A stretch of DNA of 52,539 bases from Burkholderiales bacterium (GCA_947381415.1 CANCVB010000019.1:1-52539); one strand, 5' to 3'. Shown: positions 10,909-18,913, numbered from the stretch's first letter. Program-made: numbers and translations. The notes: generated from the sequence alone by a model not told the origin.

Positions 10909-10937
10909 TGTAGATACATTGTAGATACTTTGTTCAA
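10909..10937 (-). promoter_or_regulatory. Putative mazEF promoter and operator (direct repeats)
   Basis: The 9-mer TGTAGATAC (plus-strand reading) occurs at 10909-10917 and again at 10920-10928, 11 bp apart, about one helical turn. Read on the minus strand the repeats contain a TACAAT hexamer, and a TTGAAC box lies at 10932-10937. Their position just upstream of mazE fits negative autoregulation by the antitoxin, as known for MazEF families. The exact -10/-35 choice is uncertain. The remaining 100 bp up to the GST gene shows nothing recognisable. Confidence 0.5.
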
Positions 10938-11043
10938 TGTCGACGAATCCATCGAAGTGCGGCTGACTTTCTCGACAGCGCTACTCGTCATGCGTCCACA
11001 TGCGCAGCACCTCGCACACCAAGCGATGTTGAAACCAGTCTTT

Positions 11044-11736
11044 TCAATTGGACTTGCCGTGTCGAAGGTCTTGCGTCAGTTTGCCAAACGCCAACACATC
11101 GGCATCATGGGCAGGCTCGATCCAAGGTTCTGCCAATGCGGCTTGGTACCAGGCTTGCATGGCGGGCAAGGCCAGCAGTGTTTGCACATAGGCCATGCAA
11201 GGCGCGGACAACGTCAGGCCATAGGTCTGCACCCGAAACGCCACGGGGCAGAAAAACGCGTCCACCGCCGTGAAATGTGCCCCCGCCAGAAATGGCCCGC
11301 CAAAGCGTTGCAAACCTTCATGCCAAAGCGCCTGCAAGCGATGCAAGTCTTGCAGCAAACCCTCTGGCAATGGTTGGTGAAGTTCTACCCGCACACCGCA
11401 ACTCATGGGGCAGGTGTTGCGCAGCGCGCCAAAGCCCGAATGCATTTCAGCCGCTGCACTGCGCGCCCATGCGCGGGCGTTTTTATCAGCGGGCCAAACG
11501 GCGCTGTGTTGCTCGGCCAGGTACTCGGCAATGGCCAAGGTGTCCCACACGGTGTGCTCACCATCAACCAACACAGGGACTTTGCCAGTGGGCGAGAACG
11601 CCTCAAAGCCTGTAGGTCCCCCGCCCATGGGAAAAGGGTGCAGGCTTTCTTCAAAAGGCACACCCAAGGTGGTCATGAGCACCCAAGGGCGCAGCGACCA
11701 AGAGGAATAGTTTTTGTTGGCGATGTGAAGTTTCAT
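11044..11736 (-). CDS. Glutathione S-transferase family protein
   Basis: The 230-residue protein has the thioredoxin-like N-terminal GST domain, with the glutathione-site region NKNYSSWSLRPWVL near residues 8-21 and the cis-Pro/Ser-binding segment GKVPVLVDGEHTVWDTLAIAEYL around 51-73. An all-alpha C-terminal domain follows. The class looks like the bacterial group with a Ser-rich active loop. The physiological substrate cannot be told from sequence. It stands alone on the minus strand, 14 bp downstream of the alpha/beta hydrolase gene, and may share its transcript. Confidence 0.9.
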   Translation of the reverse strand: MKLHIANKNYSSWSLRPWVLMTTLGVPFEESLHPFPMGGGPTGFEAFSPTGKVPVLVDGEHTVWDTLAIAEYLAEQHSAVWPADKNARAWARSAAAEMHSGFGALRNTCPMSCGVRVELHQPLPEGLLQDLHRLQALWHEGLQRFGGPFLAGAHFTAVDAFFCPVAFRVQTYGLTLSAPCMAYVQTLLALPAMQAWYQAALAEPWIEPAHDADVLAFGKLTQDLRHGKSN

Positions 11737-11750
11737 CGCTTTACTTTACT

Positions 11751-12668
11751 TCAAATGTACTCATTCAAAAAGGCTTTGACCGCTTGCACCGAAAGCAGTG
11801 GTGCTTCTTCGTGCACCACGTGGCCCGCCTGAGGGATGGTGGCCAACCTAGCCTGTGGGATGGCCTTGAGGTAATCCTGTGCATTGCTGATGGGAATGAA
11901 GGTGTCTTTTTCGCCCCATACCAACAGCACCGGCATCCCCAAGCTTTGCAATCTGGGAACGGGGTCGCTGTTGCGGCTTTGGCGCATGCGCTCGATCAGG
12001 GCCGCCCGCACTCCAGGCGCGCGCATCATGTCTTGGTAGCGCTGCAAGGTGGCAGAACTGGGTTTTGACGCGTCGGCATACGCCGGTGCCACGGCCATTT
12101 TCAAAGCCCACGCTGGCAAGCTGTATCGCATCAAACCCAGCCAAGGTGAGACTTGGTAGGTGAACTCGGAAGCAGCGCGAGGGTCTGGAAATCCATCGGG
12201 CGAGACCAGCACCAAGTGGCTGACGCGCTCAGGGTGAGCGGCCGCAAAATTCCAAGCAATGCGTCCACCCATGGAGTGCCCACCCAAGACCACTTGCTGC
12301 AAGCCCAGGTGGTCCAGCAATGCGGCCAGTCGCGCAACGTCAGCAGCATCCGAATAATCGTTGTTGACTGCGGGCCCCGTCAAACCGAAGGCAGGCACAT
12401 CAATGCGCACCACCCGCCACTGTTTGTCCAACTCGGCTGACCAAGCGTCCCACGTCTGCAAGCTCGCGCCAAAGCCATGCAACAAAACCATGGTGGGTGC
12501 ATCGCGTGGGCCCGTGTCTTGCAAAAAATACGGCTGCTCACCTGCCACCACCTGTGATGTGCCACTGACTGCGTAGTTGTGCAGCAAGCGCTCGCGGGGC
12601 AGGTCGGGCGTCCAAGCCAACCACAATGACAAAGCGATAAGCAGCGCCGCCAAAAAAGTGACTTTCAA
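11751..12668 (-). CDS. Membrane-anchored alpha/beta hydrolase
   Basis: The 305-residue protein has one N-terminal hydrophobic anchor (about residues 4-19) and an alpha/beta hydrolase fold: oxyanion segment LLHGFGAS, nucleophile elbow GGHSMGG, acid region VWGEKD and a C-terminal AGHVVH histidine. The substrate is unknown; esterases and epoxide or lactone hydrolases share this layout. The start is taken as the TTG at 12668, which overlaps the phaM stop as TTGA; it begins exactly at the anchor. The frame stays open much further upstream, but that part is phaM in another frame. Confidence 0.85.
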   Translation of the reverse strand: MKVTFLAALLIALSLWLAWTPDLPRERLLHNYAVSGTSQVVAGEQPYFLQDTGPRDAPTMVLLHGFGASLQTWDAWSAELDKQWRVVRIDVPAFGLTGPAVNNDYSDAADVARLAALLDHLGLQQVVLGGHSMGGRIAWNFAAAHPERVSHLVLVSPDGFPDPRAASEFTYQVSPWLGLMRYSLPAWALKMAVAPAYADASKPSSATLQRYQDMMRAPGVRAALIERMRQSRNSDPVPRLQSLGMPVLLVWGEKDTFIPISNAQDYLKAIPQARLATIPQAGHVVHEEAPLLSVQAVKAFLNEYI

Positions 12669-13228
12669 GACTTCGTGGCGCGTTGCGCGGTTTTGCGCGG
12701 CTTGGTTGGCGTGCCAGACTTGGGCGTTGCGCGGGTTTTGGCAGCCGCTGCTTTGGTGCTGGCAGGTTTCACGCTGGCTGCGACAGGGCTGTGCTGTTGC
12801 ATCTCTTGCAGGGTTTTGGCTGCAATGCTTTGGAATTGATTGCTGATCGCACCCCACCACTGCATGGGGTCCACCACCGGTGGCGCTGTCTTGTCAGCGG
12901 GGCTGGCTTGCCCGGTCTTCGCCTTTCCCGTCATGGCCGAAGCCACATCGGCCATGCCCACGTTCATGCCTTGCAGGGTTTCCAAGGTCATGCGTTGCAC
13001 CTCTAAGGCCTGAATCGTGGCGCTTAAAGCTTTGGCGTTTTGGTCTAACCAAAACTGCACCGACTTCAGTTCTTGAATGCGCTTTTCCAATTCCTTGGGG
13101 TCCAGCGTGGGCGTGACCCACTGCGCGGCTTGCGGCATGCCAGCAGGTCCACCGGCGGCAGCAAACTGTTTTAAAAAATCAAAGCCAGGCAAGAGATGGT
13201 CGAAATTGAACGGAGGTGAACTGGCCAT
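12665..13228 (-). CDS. phaM: PhaM-type polyhydroxyalkanoate granule protein
   Basis: The 187-residue protein starts with a short PFNFDHLLPGFDFLKQF segment and a helical middle that includes LEKRIQELKSVQFWLDQNAKAL. It ends in a Lys/Ala/Pro/Thr-rich basic tail (from about 150) resembling histone H1-like tails. In Cupriavidus necator PhaM binds PHB synthase and the nucleoid, and distributes granules at division. The match is by layout and the conserved N-terminal motif. It sits 10 bp downstream of exbD and just before the alpha/beta hydrolase. No phaC is in the window. Confidence 0.75.
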   Translation of the reverse strand: MASSPPFNFDHLLPGFDFLKQFAAAGGPAGMPQAAQWVTPTLDPKELEKRIQELKSVQFWLDQNAKALSATIQALEVQRMTLETLQGMNVGMADVASAMTGKAKTGQASPADKTAPPVVDPMQWWGAISNQFQSIAAKTLQEMQQHSPVAASVKPASTKAAAAKTRATPKSGTPTKPRKTAQRATKS

Positions 13229-13238
13229 GGTGGTTCCT

Positions 13239-13652
13239 TCAAGGTGAGGTGCGTTCAGTGATAAAGCCTATTTGGGTCATACCCGCGCGTTGCGCTGCCG
13301 CCATCGCTTGCGCCACACGCTCATAGCGTACCGCGCGGTCGCCACGGATATGCAAAGGTGACTGCGGTTTCTTTTGCGCGGCTTCTTGCAACAGGCTTTG
13401 CAACTTGGCGTCATCTACCGCAGCGTCGTTCCAAAAATACCTGCCCTCGGCATCCACTGTCAAACGGATGGTTTGTGGCTTGGCATCTTGCGGTTGGTTG
13501 GTGGCGCGGGGCAATTCGATATTCACCGCATGCTTCATGACAGGGATGGTGATGATGAAGATGATGAGCAAGACCAGCATGACATCCACCAAGGGCGTCA
13601 TATTGATTTCGTTCATGACCTCGTCGCTGTCGTCTTGCGTGCCAAATGCCAT
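13239..13652 (-). CDS. exbD: ExbD/TolR-type biopolymer transport protein
   Basis: The 137-residue protein has one N-terminal membrane helix preceded by NEINMTPLVDVMLVLLIIF, with the proton-carrying Asp of the ExbD/TolR family (D25), and a periplasmic domain. With ExbB it uses the proton gradient to energise TonB. It follows exbB with 3 bp between them in a tonB-exbB-exbD set directly downstream of a PCu(A)C gene and a TonB-dependent receptor, so it most likely powers the copper receptors of this region, although it could serve others too. Confidence 0.92.
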   Translation of the reverse strand: MAFGTQDDSDEVMNEINMTPLVDVMLVLLIIFIITIPVMKHAVNIELPRATNQPQDAKPQTIRLTVDAEGRYFWNDAAVDDAKLQSLLQEAAQKKPQSPLHIRGDRAVRYERVAQAMAAAQRAGMTQIGFITERTSP

Positions 13653-13655
13653 GGT

Positions 13656-14345
13656 TTACTCCTGGGCTTTCACACGCGAACCGGTCATCAACAAGGCATG
13701 CAAATCATGGGCAAAGCGGTTCATGCGAGAGATCACCGCCTTGTTGCCGCGCACCAAGGCGTTGTAGCCCAGCACCGCAGGAATGGCCACGGCCAAACCC
13801 AATGCCGTCATGATCAGCGCCTCGCCAATCGGGCCCGCCACTTTGTCGATGGTAGCTTGGCCCGCCATGCCAATTTGCATGAGCGCGTGGTAGATGCCCC
13901 AGACCGTGCCAAACAAGCCGACAAACGGCGCGGTCGAGCCCACCGAGGCCAACACGGCCATGCCCGATTGCAGTTGCGCGGTAGCGTCGTCAATCGCATT
14001 TTGCAAACTGCGCGTCACCCAGTCACTGGTGTCGAGTTCTTTCAGCAACTCGGGTTGGTTGCTGCTGTTTTTCAAATGCGCCAAAGCCTCCTGGCCGCGC
14101 AGGGCCAGTGCCCTGAAGGGGTTGTTCTCTTCGTTGCCCAATGCCTGCAGACCCCCTGCGACATTGGGGCTGTGCCAAAACGCCTCGATGCGCGCGGCCT
14201 GACTGCGTGCGCCCAGCAAATTGAGGGACTTGACCATGATGACCAACCATGAAGCCAAAGACATGGCCAACAGCAAAATCGCCACAAAGCGGGTGACAGC
14301 GTCGCCCTCGGTCCATAAATTGATGAGTCCAAATTCGTTGTTCAT
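13656..14345 (-). CDS. exbB: ExbB/TolQ-type motor protein
   Basis: The 229-residue protein shows the MotA/TolQ/ExbB channel layout: one helix near the N-terminus (about 15-37), then a long cytoplasmic loop, then two helices around GSTAPFVGLFGTVWGIYHAL and GEALIMTALGLAVAIPAVLGYN. It forms the pentameric proton channel around an ExbD dimer. It lies between tonB (9 bp) and exbD (3 bp) on the minus strand. Confidence 0.94.
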   Translation of the reverse strand: MNNEFGLINLWTEGDAVTRFVAILLLAMSLASWLVIMVKSLNLLGARSQAARIEAFWHSPNVAGGLQALGNEENNPFRALALRGQEALAHLKNSSNQPELLKELDTSDWVTRSLQNAIDDATAQLQSGMAVLASVGSTAPFVGLFGTVWGIYHALMQIGMAGQATIDKVAGPIGEALIMTALGLAVAIPAVLGYNALVRGNKAVISRMNRFAHDLHALLMTGSRVKAQE

Positions 14346-14354
14346 GTCTGCTCT

Positions 14355-15038
14355 TTATTCCAAAGTGAATTGAATGGGCACTTGGTACCACATGGCCTCT
14401 GCCACACCGCCGCGCTTGCCTGGCACATAGCGCCAGCGCATCACCACTTCCAACGCTGATTTGTCCAAACGCTCAAAACCACTCGAGGTCTGCAACTCGG
14501 CTTTTTGGGGTTGCCCATCTTCGCCGATCAACACCTTCAACACCACCCGTCCCTGCTCACCCAAGCGCTTGCTCATGCGCGGGTAATCGGGGGGAGGATT
14601 GTGCAGGTAATCGGCTTTGGACGACGGTAACTCCACTTTGGGTGGGGCCACAGGTGCAGGAGGGGCTGGTGGTGGCGCGGGCGGTGGTGGTGCTGGTGGC
14701 GCGGCTTGCACCGCAGGTGCCGTGGGTGCAGCGGTGGGCGCACTCAACACCGCAGGGGGCTCAGGGCTGGCCACCGGCAGTGCAGGCGTTAACACCGGTT
14801 GCAGGATTTTGGGCGGCGGTGTGAGTGGCACAGGCTTGAGGGGTTCGGGCTTGGGCGGCTCAACGGGTTTGGGGAGGTCAGGCGGTTTGGGTGGTGGTGG
14901 TTCAGACTGGCTGATGACCATGACAGGCACCACCACCTCCACCATTCGCTGCAGCAAGCCTTGGTGCAAAGCCCACAGCCCCGCAAGATGGAACACCACC
15001 ACGCTGGCCACGATGACGGGGGTGCGGGAAAATTTCAA
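14355..15038 (-). CDS. tonB: TonB energy-transducing protein
   Basis: The 227-residue protein has an N-terminal membrane anchor (about 8-28), a Pro-rich periplasmic spacer (about 45-140, PPPPKPP and APPAPPPPAPPP runs) and a C-terminal TonB domain containing DYPRMSKRLGEQGRVVLKV. It links ExbB-ExbD to TonB-dependent outer-membrane receptors by pairing with their TonB box. Its ATG overlaps the stop codon of the PCu(A)C gene as ATGA, so it is translationally coupled to a copper gene. This is the main reason to think it is dedicated to copper uptake. Confidence 0.95.
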   Translation of the reverse strand: MKFSRTPVIVASVVVFHLAGLWALHQGLLQRMVEVVVPVMVISQSEPPPPKPPDLPKPVEPPKPEPLKPVPLTPPPKILQPVLTPALPVASPEPPAVLSAPTAAPTAPAVQAAPPAPPPPAPPPAPPAPVAPPKVELPSSKADYLHNPPPDYPRMSKRLGEQGRVVLKVLIGEDGQPQKAELQTSSGFERLDKSALEVVMRWRYVPGKRGGVAEAMWYQVPIQFTLE

Positions 15039-15535
15039 TGCTTGTGTTCTTCAGGCTTATTGGCGTCAGCAGGTGTCTGAACCCAAACTTCCACTTCAAC
15101 TTGACCGGCTTTTTTGAAAGTGAGCCCTACTGGAAATTTATCGCCTTCTTTAAGAGGTTTTTTCAAACCCATCAACATCAAGTGATAACCGTTGGGATTG
15201 CCTTTGGCAATGGAAACCTCACCACCTACCGGAATATCAATACCAGTCAAAGAACGCATTTTCATGACGTCACCGTCCATTTTCATCTCATGGATTTCAA
15301 CTCGATCTGCCACTTGGGTTGTCGCAGACAGCAATTGATCCAAAACATTGCCCGCGTTTTTAATGCTCTTTATGTAAACAACCCCATTTTTGCCCCCTGC
15401 CATTGAAGGTGTTGAATAAGGGTGCTTGATAGAAATATCACCTACTTCGAACCCATGCGCAGACAGGCCGGGGGACATAAAGATCATTGTCATTGAAATA
15501 GTGGCATAGAAAATTCTTTGTATCCAATGTTTCAT
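15035..15535 (-). CDS. Periplasmic copper chaperone, PCu(A)C family
   Basis: The 166-residue protein has a signal peptide (residues 1 to about 26, ending SAHG) and a cupredoxin-like domain. The Cu(I) ligand set of PCu(A)C proteins is present as H82, M93, H118 and M120; the spacing between the second and third ligand is 24 residues, slightly longer than the commonly quoted 21. The C-terminal tail EEHKH adds possible ligands. Such proteins deliver copper to cytochrome oxidase assembly (CuA or CuB). It is downstream of the OprC-like receptor and overlaps tonB, a context that fits a periplasmic acceptor for imported copper. Confidence 0.9.
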   Translation of the reverse strand: MKHWIQRIFYATISMTMIFMSPGLSAHGFEVGDISIKHPYSTPSMAGGKNGVVYIKSIKNAGNVLDQLLSATTQVADRVEIHEMKMDGDVMKMRSLTGIDIPVGGEVSIAKGNPNGYHLMLMGLKKPLKEGDKFPVGLTFKKAGQVEVEVWVQTPADANKPEEHKH

Positions 15536-15577
15536 TTTTTTCCTTCAGTTAAGTTTTCAAGCAGCTTCGATAGTGAG

Positions 15578-15591
15578 ATTGACTGGTCAAT
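15578..15591. promoter_or_regulatory. 14-bp dyad upstream of the PCu(A)C gene
   Basis: ATTGAC and GTCAAT form a perfect inverted repeat around a 2-bp centre, in the middle of the 90-bp gap between the OprC-like receptor gene and the PCu(A)C gene. It could be an operator or a small hairpin. No good sigma-70 promoter was seen with it, and it does not match the CueR or CsoR site types I know. Confidence 0.3.
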
Positions 15592-15625
15592 TGTTGGAGA
15601 AAGATTTCATGGTGAAAGAGATGGG

Positions 15626-17803
15626 TTAAAAACTCACGGTCATGCCAACATTGACTGAACGTCCCATGGCACGCGTTGGATTTAATTTATTGAACCCCGC
15701 ATAGGAATACTCTAGCCCCCCTAAAGGTAAGTTGTATTGCTTGTTCAACAAATTATCAACCCCTGCGTCCAAGCGCACAGTATTGGATACTTTGTAATTT
15801 GTGCGGTAGTTCGCAACCGAATAGCCACCTGTCCTTTTTTCCGCCCTGACTGTGTTCAAGTCAGTCTTAGCACTCACCAAAACAGCTTCTATAGTATGAG
15901 ACCATGTCCCATTGATGTGTTCTAAAGCCAAACGTGCGTTCAAAGGCATGATGTTGTAAAGATTATCTCCGCTGGTGGATTTTCCACGGGTGTAACTTAA
16001 ATTAATGTGGCCGACCACATTGCCATTGAAGTGAGCGATAAGCTTATTGGCCGACACATCAAATCCATACAAGTAGGCATCTTGATTCTCAAAAGTCAAA
16101 GCCTGACCGATTCCCATGCCGGCAAGAATTGCATCACTGTCCACTGCAGCATTGATGTAGTTTTTAACGTAGGTGTAAAAAGGCGAGATTTTCATCTGCC
16201 AATTGTTGTGATCGGCATCGTGCCAATCTGCACTGACTTTAAAACTGTAGGCTACTTCTGGCTTTAAGTTGATGTTACCGACATAAGAGTTCAAATCGCC
16301 AAACCAATTGTTCATGAGGCCCGCCATCATGTTTTCGTGAGACCACGTGTAACGCTCATGCAAATTAGGCGACCGTGTTTTTCTGGAAAAACCAAAATCA
16401 TATGTTTCGGTTGAGCTCTCAACATACCTTGCGGATGCAGTAATATCAAGATTCAAATCCTTGCGGGAGTGATCCATAGCATTGAATGCATTGGCATTGG
16501 TTTCATAACAACTGCCTCCGCAAATTCCAAATGGATCACCGGAGTAATACCCCTGCACATAGCCTGTATTCATTCTCACTTGCTCAATTCGGACTCCGAA
16601 TTGAGTGGACCACTTTTCATTCACTTGTGTATCCAATTCACCAAATACAGCTAAGCGTTCTCTTTTGCCTCCATTGATATTCCAGAATGTGTCTGGTCCC
16701 ATACCCATCATGGGCAAGTCTCCAGGCCACCAATCATCCAAGGTGTAACGATGAAACTCATGCCCAAATCGTGCAATCTGTGTTTCGTTCATCGGTAGTG
16801 TTCCCAGGAATGAATAACCCAGATCAACAGTTGACGTTTCCATCGGCATTGCAGATGCAGTCGGGTTGTACCCTGCTCCATACGTACTTTTTTGCTTTTC
16901 ATCAAACACGTCCATCTTGTGGCGAACATGCTGACGGAATACTCTGGTTTCCAAACTACCCCATTCAAATACGCCAAGGTAACCAGCGTTGATTGACAAA
17001 CTCTTGTTGGAAGTCATGTCCATAGACTGGTTGGGAAACCCTTGGTAAGGAATGTCTTGCCAACCGATAGCCATGGTGTACAGATCAGCGCCCGATTTAC
17101 TGGCCAGATTGACTTGGTTATTTCTGACTTTATAGGCGCTCGCAAGTACCGCTTGGCCATTGGCATCTTTGTAGCTCTTGGATTCAACAGTATTTCCTGT
17201 GTACCCAATGCTGAATTGCTCTGCGGCCTTTGTCAAGCGAACACTGCCGCCGTTGACATCGCCATTGCTGCGATAAAAAAGAGAGACATCGCCTGAAGAT
17301 TTTAAGCCTTCACCTGAATTTGCAAAAGTGGGTGGCAAAGAGCGCACTGCAATTGCGCCGCCAATGCTGTCACCGCCTTGGCTTACCGGAACGATTCCCG
17401 CAAATACATTGATGGAGCCCAAAGCTGCAGGGTCGATATAAGACAAAGCTGGGTTCATGTGATTGGGACAAGCTGCCGTGATTGACATGCCATCAACAGT
17501 GATCTTTAAACGGTCATCTGCCAACCCGTTGATAACTGGCAAACTTGACACCCCCCCTCCTGTGTACAAGCTCAAGCCAGGAATCCCATCTAACAAAGAT
17601 GCCGTGTCATTGGTTCCAAATCGACGTGCATTTAATTCCTCGCCTTTCAACGACTTGCCAAAATATGGAAACTCACTCCTGCCAATGATCGTAACGGTTG
17701 AAAGCTCTGCTTCATTTTTTAAAGTTTGTGCATTGACTGTATTTGTAGAAGCAACTAACAAACTGGCAAAGATACAAGCTGAAGCGATAAGGGATTTTTT
17801 CAT
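15626..17803 (-). CDS. oprC: TonB-dependent copper receptor, OprC/NosA type
   Basis: The 725-residue outer-membrane receptor has a signal peptide (to about residue 25), a plug domain and a beta-barrel ending in the Phe-terminated strand SVNVGMTVSF. The copper site described for P. aeruginosa OprC is recognisable: CxxxM as C112-P-N-H-M116 in the plug and HxM as H295-K-M297 in the barrel. It starts after a hairpin (17836-17854) and a 19-base leader shared with the second receptor gene. It is more AT-rich than the flanking metabolic genes. PCu(A)C and tonB-exbB-exbD lie downstream. Confidence 0.9.
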   Translation of the reverse strand: MKKSLIASACIFASLLVASTNTVNAQTLKNEAELSTVTIIGRSEFPYFGKSLKGEELNARRFGTNDTASLLDGIPGLSLYTGGGVSSLPVINGLADDRLKITVDGMSITAACPNHMNPALSYIDPAALGSINVFAGIVPVSQGGDSIGGAIAVRSLPPTFANSGEGLKSSGDVSLFYRSNGDVNGGSVRLTKAAEQFSIGYTGNTVESKSYKDANGQAVLASAYKVRNNQVNLASKSGADLYTMAIGWQDIPYQGFPNQSMDMTSNKSLSINAGYLGVFEWGSLETRVFRQHVRHKMDVFDEKQKSTYGAGYNPTASAMPMETSTVDLGYSFLGTLPMNETQIARFGHEFHRYTLDDWWPGDLPMMGMGPDTFWNINGGKRERLAVFGELDTQVNEKWSTQFGVRIEQVRMNTGYVQGYYSGDPFGICGGSCYETNANAFNAMDHSRKDLNLDITASARYVESSTETYDFGFSRKTRSPNLHERYTWSHENMMAGLMNNWFGDLNSYVGNINLKPEVAYSFKVSADWHDADHNNWQMKISPFYTYVKNYINAAVDSDAILAGMGIGQALTFENQDAYLYGFDVSANKLIAHFNGNVVGHINLSYTRGKSTSGDNLYNIMPLNARLALEHINGTWSHTIEAVLVSAKTDLNTVRAEKRTGGYSVANYRTNYKVSNTVRLDAGVDNLLNKQYNLPLGGLEYSYAGFNKLNPTRAMGRSVNVGMTVSF

Positions 17804-17805
17804 GG

Positions 17806-17824
17806 AAACCTCTGAAATTCAAAA
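17806..17824 (-). promoter_or_regulatory. Shared receptor leader with ribosome binding site (copy 1)
   Basis: These 19 bases, directly before the OprC-like receptor start, are identical to 20917-20935 before the second receptor. On the minus strand they include CAGAGGTTT, the Shine-Dalgarno element. The identity ends shortly upstream, where different hairpins follow. Confidence 0.6.
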
Positions 17825-17854
17825 CAACAAAAACACACCAAGCAGTGCTTAGTG
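17823..17854 (-). terminator. Terminator-like hairpin before the OprC-like receptor
   Basis: On the minus strand an 8-bp stem (17847-17854 paired with 17836-17843, one G-U pair) with a 3-nt loop is followed by a T-rich run, TGTTTTTGTTG. It lies between the DUF2946-type gene and the receptor start. It could end the upstream transcript or act as an attenuator. Confidence 0.55.
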
Positions 17855-17871
17855 CAAAAGTCAGATGAAAT

Positions 17872-18225
17872 TCAGAGTGCGGGCGGTCCGCGAGAAGGCA
17901 GCGGCGGCGCGGTGGCCGACGCAATATGCGCCGCTGCAACAGGCTGCAGGGCATGCGCAAGGGGAGAAACAGGCGCGGGCTGAAGGCGAACAGGCGCTGG
18001 TGGCAACACCACAGGCAAACACAAGGCACAGTCCATCGTGCCATGGCTGGGTGCGGCGCTGTCATTGCCATCCACATCCACGATTTTGAGAATGCCTGCG
18101 CTGGTACAAACCCACTCGGTGGCTTTGGGTGCCACCAAAGAAGACGCCATGGCCACACCCAAAGACAAAGCAAACCACACCAGCACGAAGCGGGTGAGGT
18201 GGCGCAGTTGTCTAAAGGCTTGCAT
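17872..18225 (-). CDS. DUF2946-type exported protein, copy A
   Basis: The 117-residue protein starts with a basic segment and a hydrophobic helix (about residues 12-30), then carries C40, the pair C67/C70 in DCALC, and a Pro/Ala-rich C-terminus. The layout fits the DUF2946 group often seen near copper genes; Cys and His residues (SHGTMDCALC) suggest metal binding, which is inference. It is almost identical to the gene at 20980-21333 (two residue differences). It begins 19 bp after the 48-residue membrane peptide and is followed by a terminator-like hairpin before the receptor gene. No clear ribosome binding site is seen, so coupling to the upstream peptide is possible. Confidence 0.8.
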   Translation of the reverse strand: MQAFRQLRHLTRFVLVWFALSLGVAMASSLVAPKATEWVCTSAGILKIVDVDGNDSAAPSHGTMDCALCLPVVLPPAPVRLQPAPVSPLAHALQPVAAAHIASATAPPLPSRGPPAL

Positions 18226-18227
18226 GG
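17880..18227. repeat. 348-bp duplicated segment, copy A
   Basis: It matches 20988-21335 at a constant offset of 3108 bp, with six substitutions and no gaps by direct reading (342/348). It covers nearly all of the DUF2946-type gene and ends two bases upstream of its ATG. Confidence 0.95.
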
Positions 18228-18244
18228 CTTATTGAACTTATCGT

Positions 18245-18391
18245 TCAGGTGCTTGAGTACAAAGGCATCGATTGGTCTATATTCTTGGACCCTTGAACAT
18301 AACCCATCGCCCAAGCGCACCAAACGGTGATTGCGACGATACAGGGAACTAGGCCACGTAAGAAGCCTCTGCGTGAAAAGTACTTTGACAT
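18245..18391 (-). CDS. 48-residue single-span membrane peptide, unknown
   Basis: An ATG at 18391 opens a 48-codon frame starting MSKYFSRRGFLRGLVPCIVA. The basic N-terminus (RR at 7-8, R12) is followed by one hydrophobic helix (about 13-31) with two Cys (17 and 25) and a short polar tail. A GTAGGGA element about 6-8 bp upstream is a good ribosome binding site. It fills the gap between the copper-uptake-associated gene (18 bp) and the DUF2946-type gene (19 bp), so it looks like a member of the operon. The RRGFL start faintly resembles a Tat signal, but the length argues for a membrane peptide. No family is recognised. Confidence 0.6.
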   Translation of the reverse strand: MSKYFSRRGFLRGLVPCIVAITVWCAWAMGYVQGSKNIDQSMPLYSST

Positions 18392-18409
18392 ATGAATTCC
18401 CTACAAAAA

Positions 18410-18913
18410 TCAGTGATGCTTTTTATGACCACCAGCGTCATGGTGGCCCGTTGTCTCAACCTTCACAACTTCGCCAAACAAGGACAGTTGCTTTAGCTGA
18501 GCTTTAGTCAACTTAGCTTCTGCATCCATCACTTTCTTTGACAACAGATCTGCCGACTTGGCTTGCATGCCGGCGAGTTTGAGAGCCTGTGCTTGGCGCA
18601 AACCGTCGCCACCACACACCGTGACTGTCCATTGCCCGTTGACCAGATGCAACAAAGCCCGACCACCCTTGTCTTTTTGAAACCAGCCGGCGACGGCATA
18701 GTCGCCCTCAACCACCACAGGATGAACCGTCAAGGCTGCGTCAGGGCGGTCAAATTGGGACTTCAGTACACGCACAATCTGCTGCTCAGGCTTAGCCATG
18801 TTGTGGGCACCCCCTGCGCTTGGCGAAGAAGGGTCATTTGCGTGTGCACAGTGCATTGCCAAGGCCACTACGCCAAAACCTAGGTACCTAGCCATTGAAA
18901 AATGAAATGTCAT
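18410..18913 (-). CDS. Copper-uptake-associated exported protein
   Basis: The 167-residue protein has a signal peptide (ending CAHAND, about residue 26), a central domain with VEGDYAVAGWFQKDKGGRALL and one conserved Cys in VTVCGGDGLR, and a His-rich tail (GHHDAGGHKKHH). I recognise it as the kind of protein annotated as associated with a copper uptake system in Comamonadaceae, beside a TonB-dependent receptor; its biochemical role is not established. The His tail suggests periplasmic metal handling. It begins 11 bp after the receptor gene at 18925-20913, so the two are cotranscribed. Confidence 0.75.
   Translation of the reverse strand: MTFHFSMARYLGFGVVALAMHCAHANDPSSPSAGGAHNMAKPEQQIVRVLKSQFDRPDAALTVHPVVVEGDYAVAGWFQKDKGGRALLHLVNGQWTVTVCGGDGLRQAQALKLAGMQAKSADLLSKKVMDAEAKLTKAQLKQLSLFGEVVKVETTGHHDAGGHKKHH

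Noticed and set aside
14617..15117. Gly-rich frame on the plus strand that looks like a glycine-rich structural protein
   Set aside because: It is the antisense of the Pro-rich TonB spacer (Pro codons read backwards give Gly).
17712..18323. 203-codon minus-strand frame spanning DUF2946-type copy A
   Set aside because: It runs in another frame across the receptor start, the hairpin and the real gene; its residues are Leu/Arg/Cys-rich without a signal or domain.
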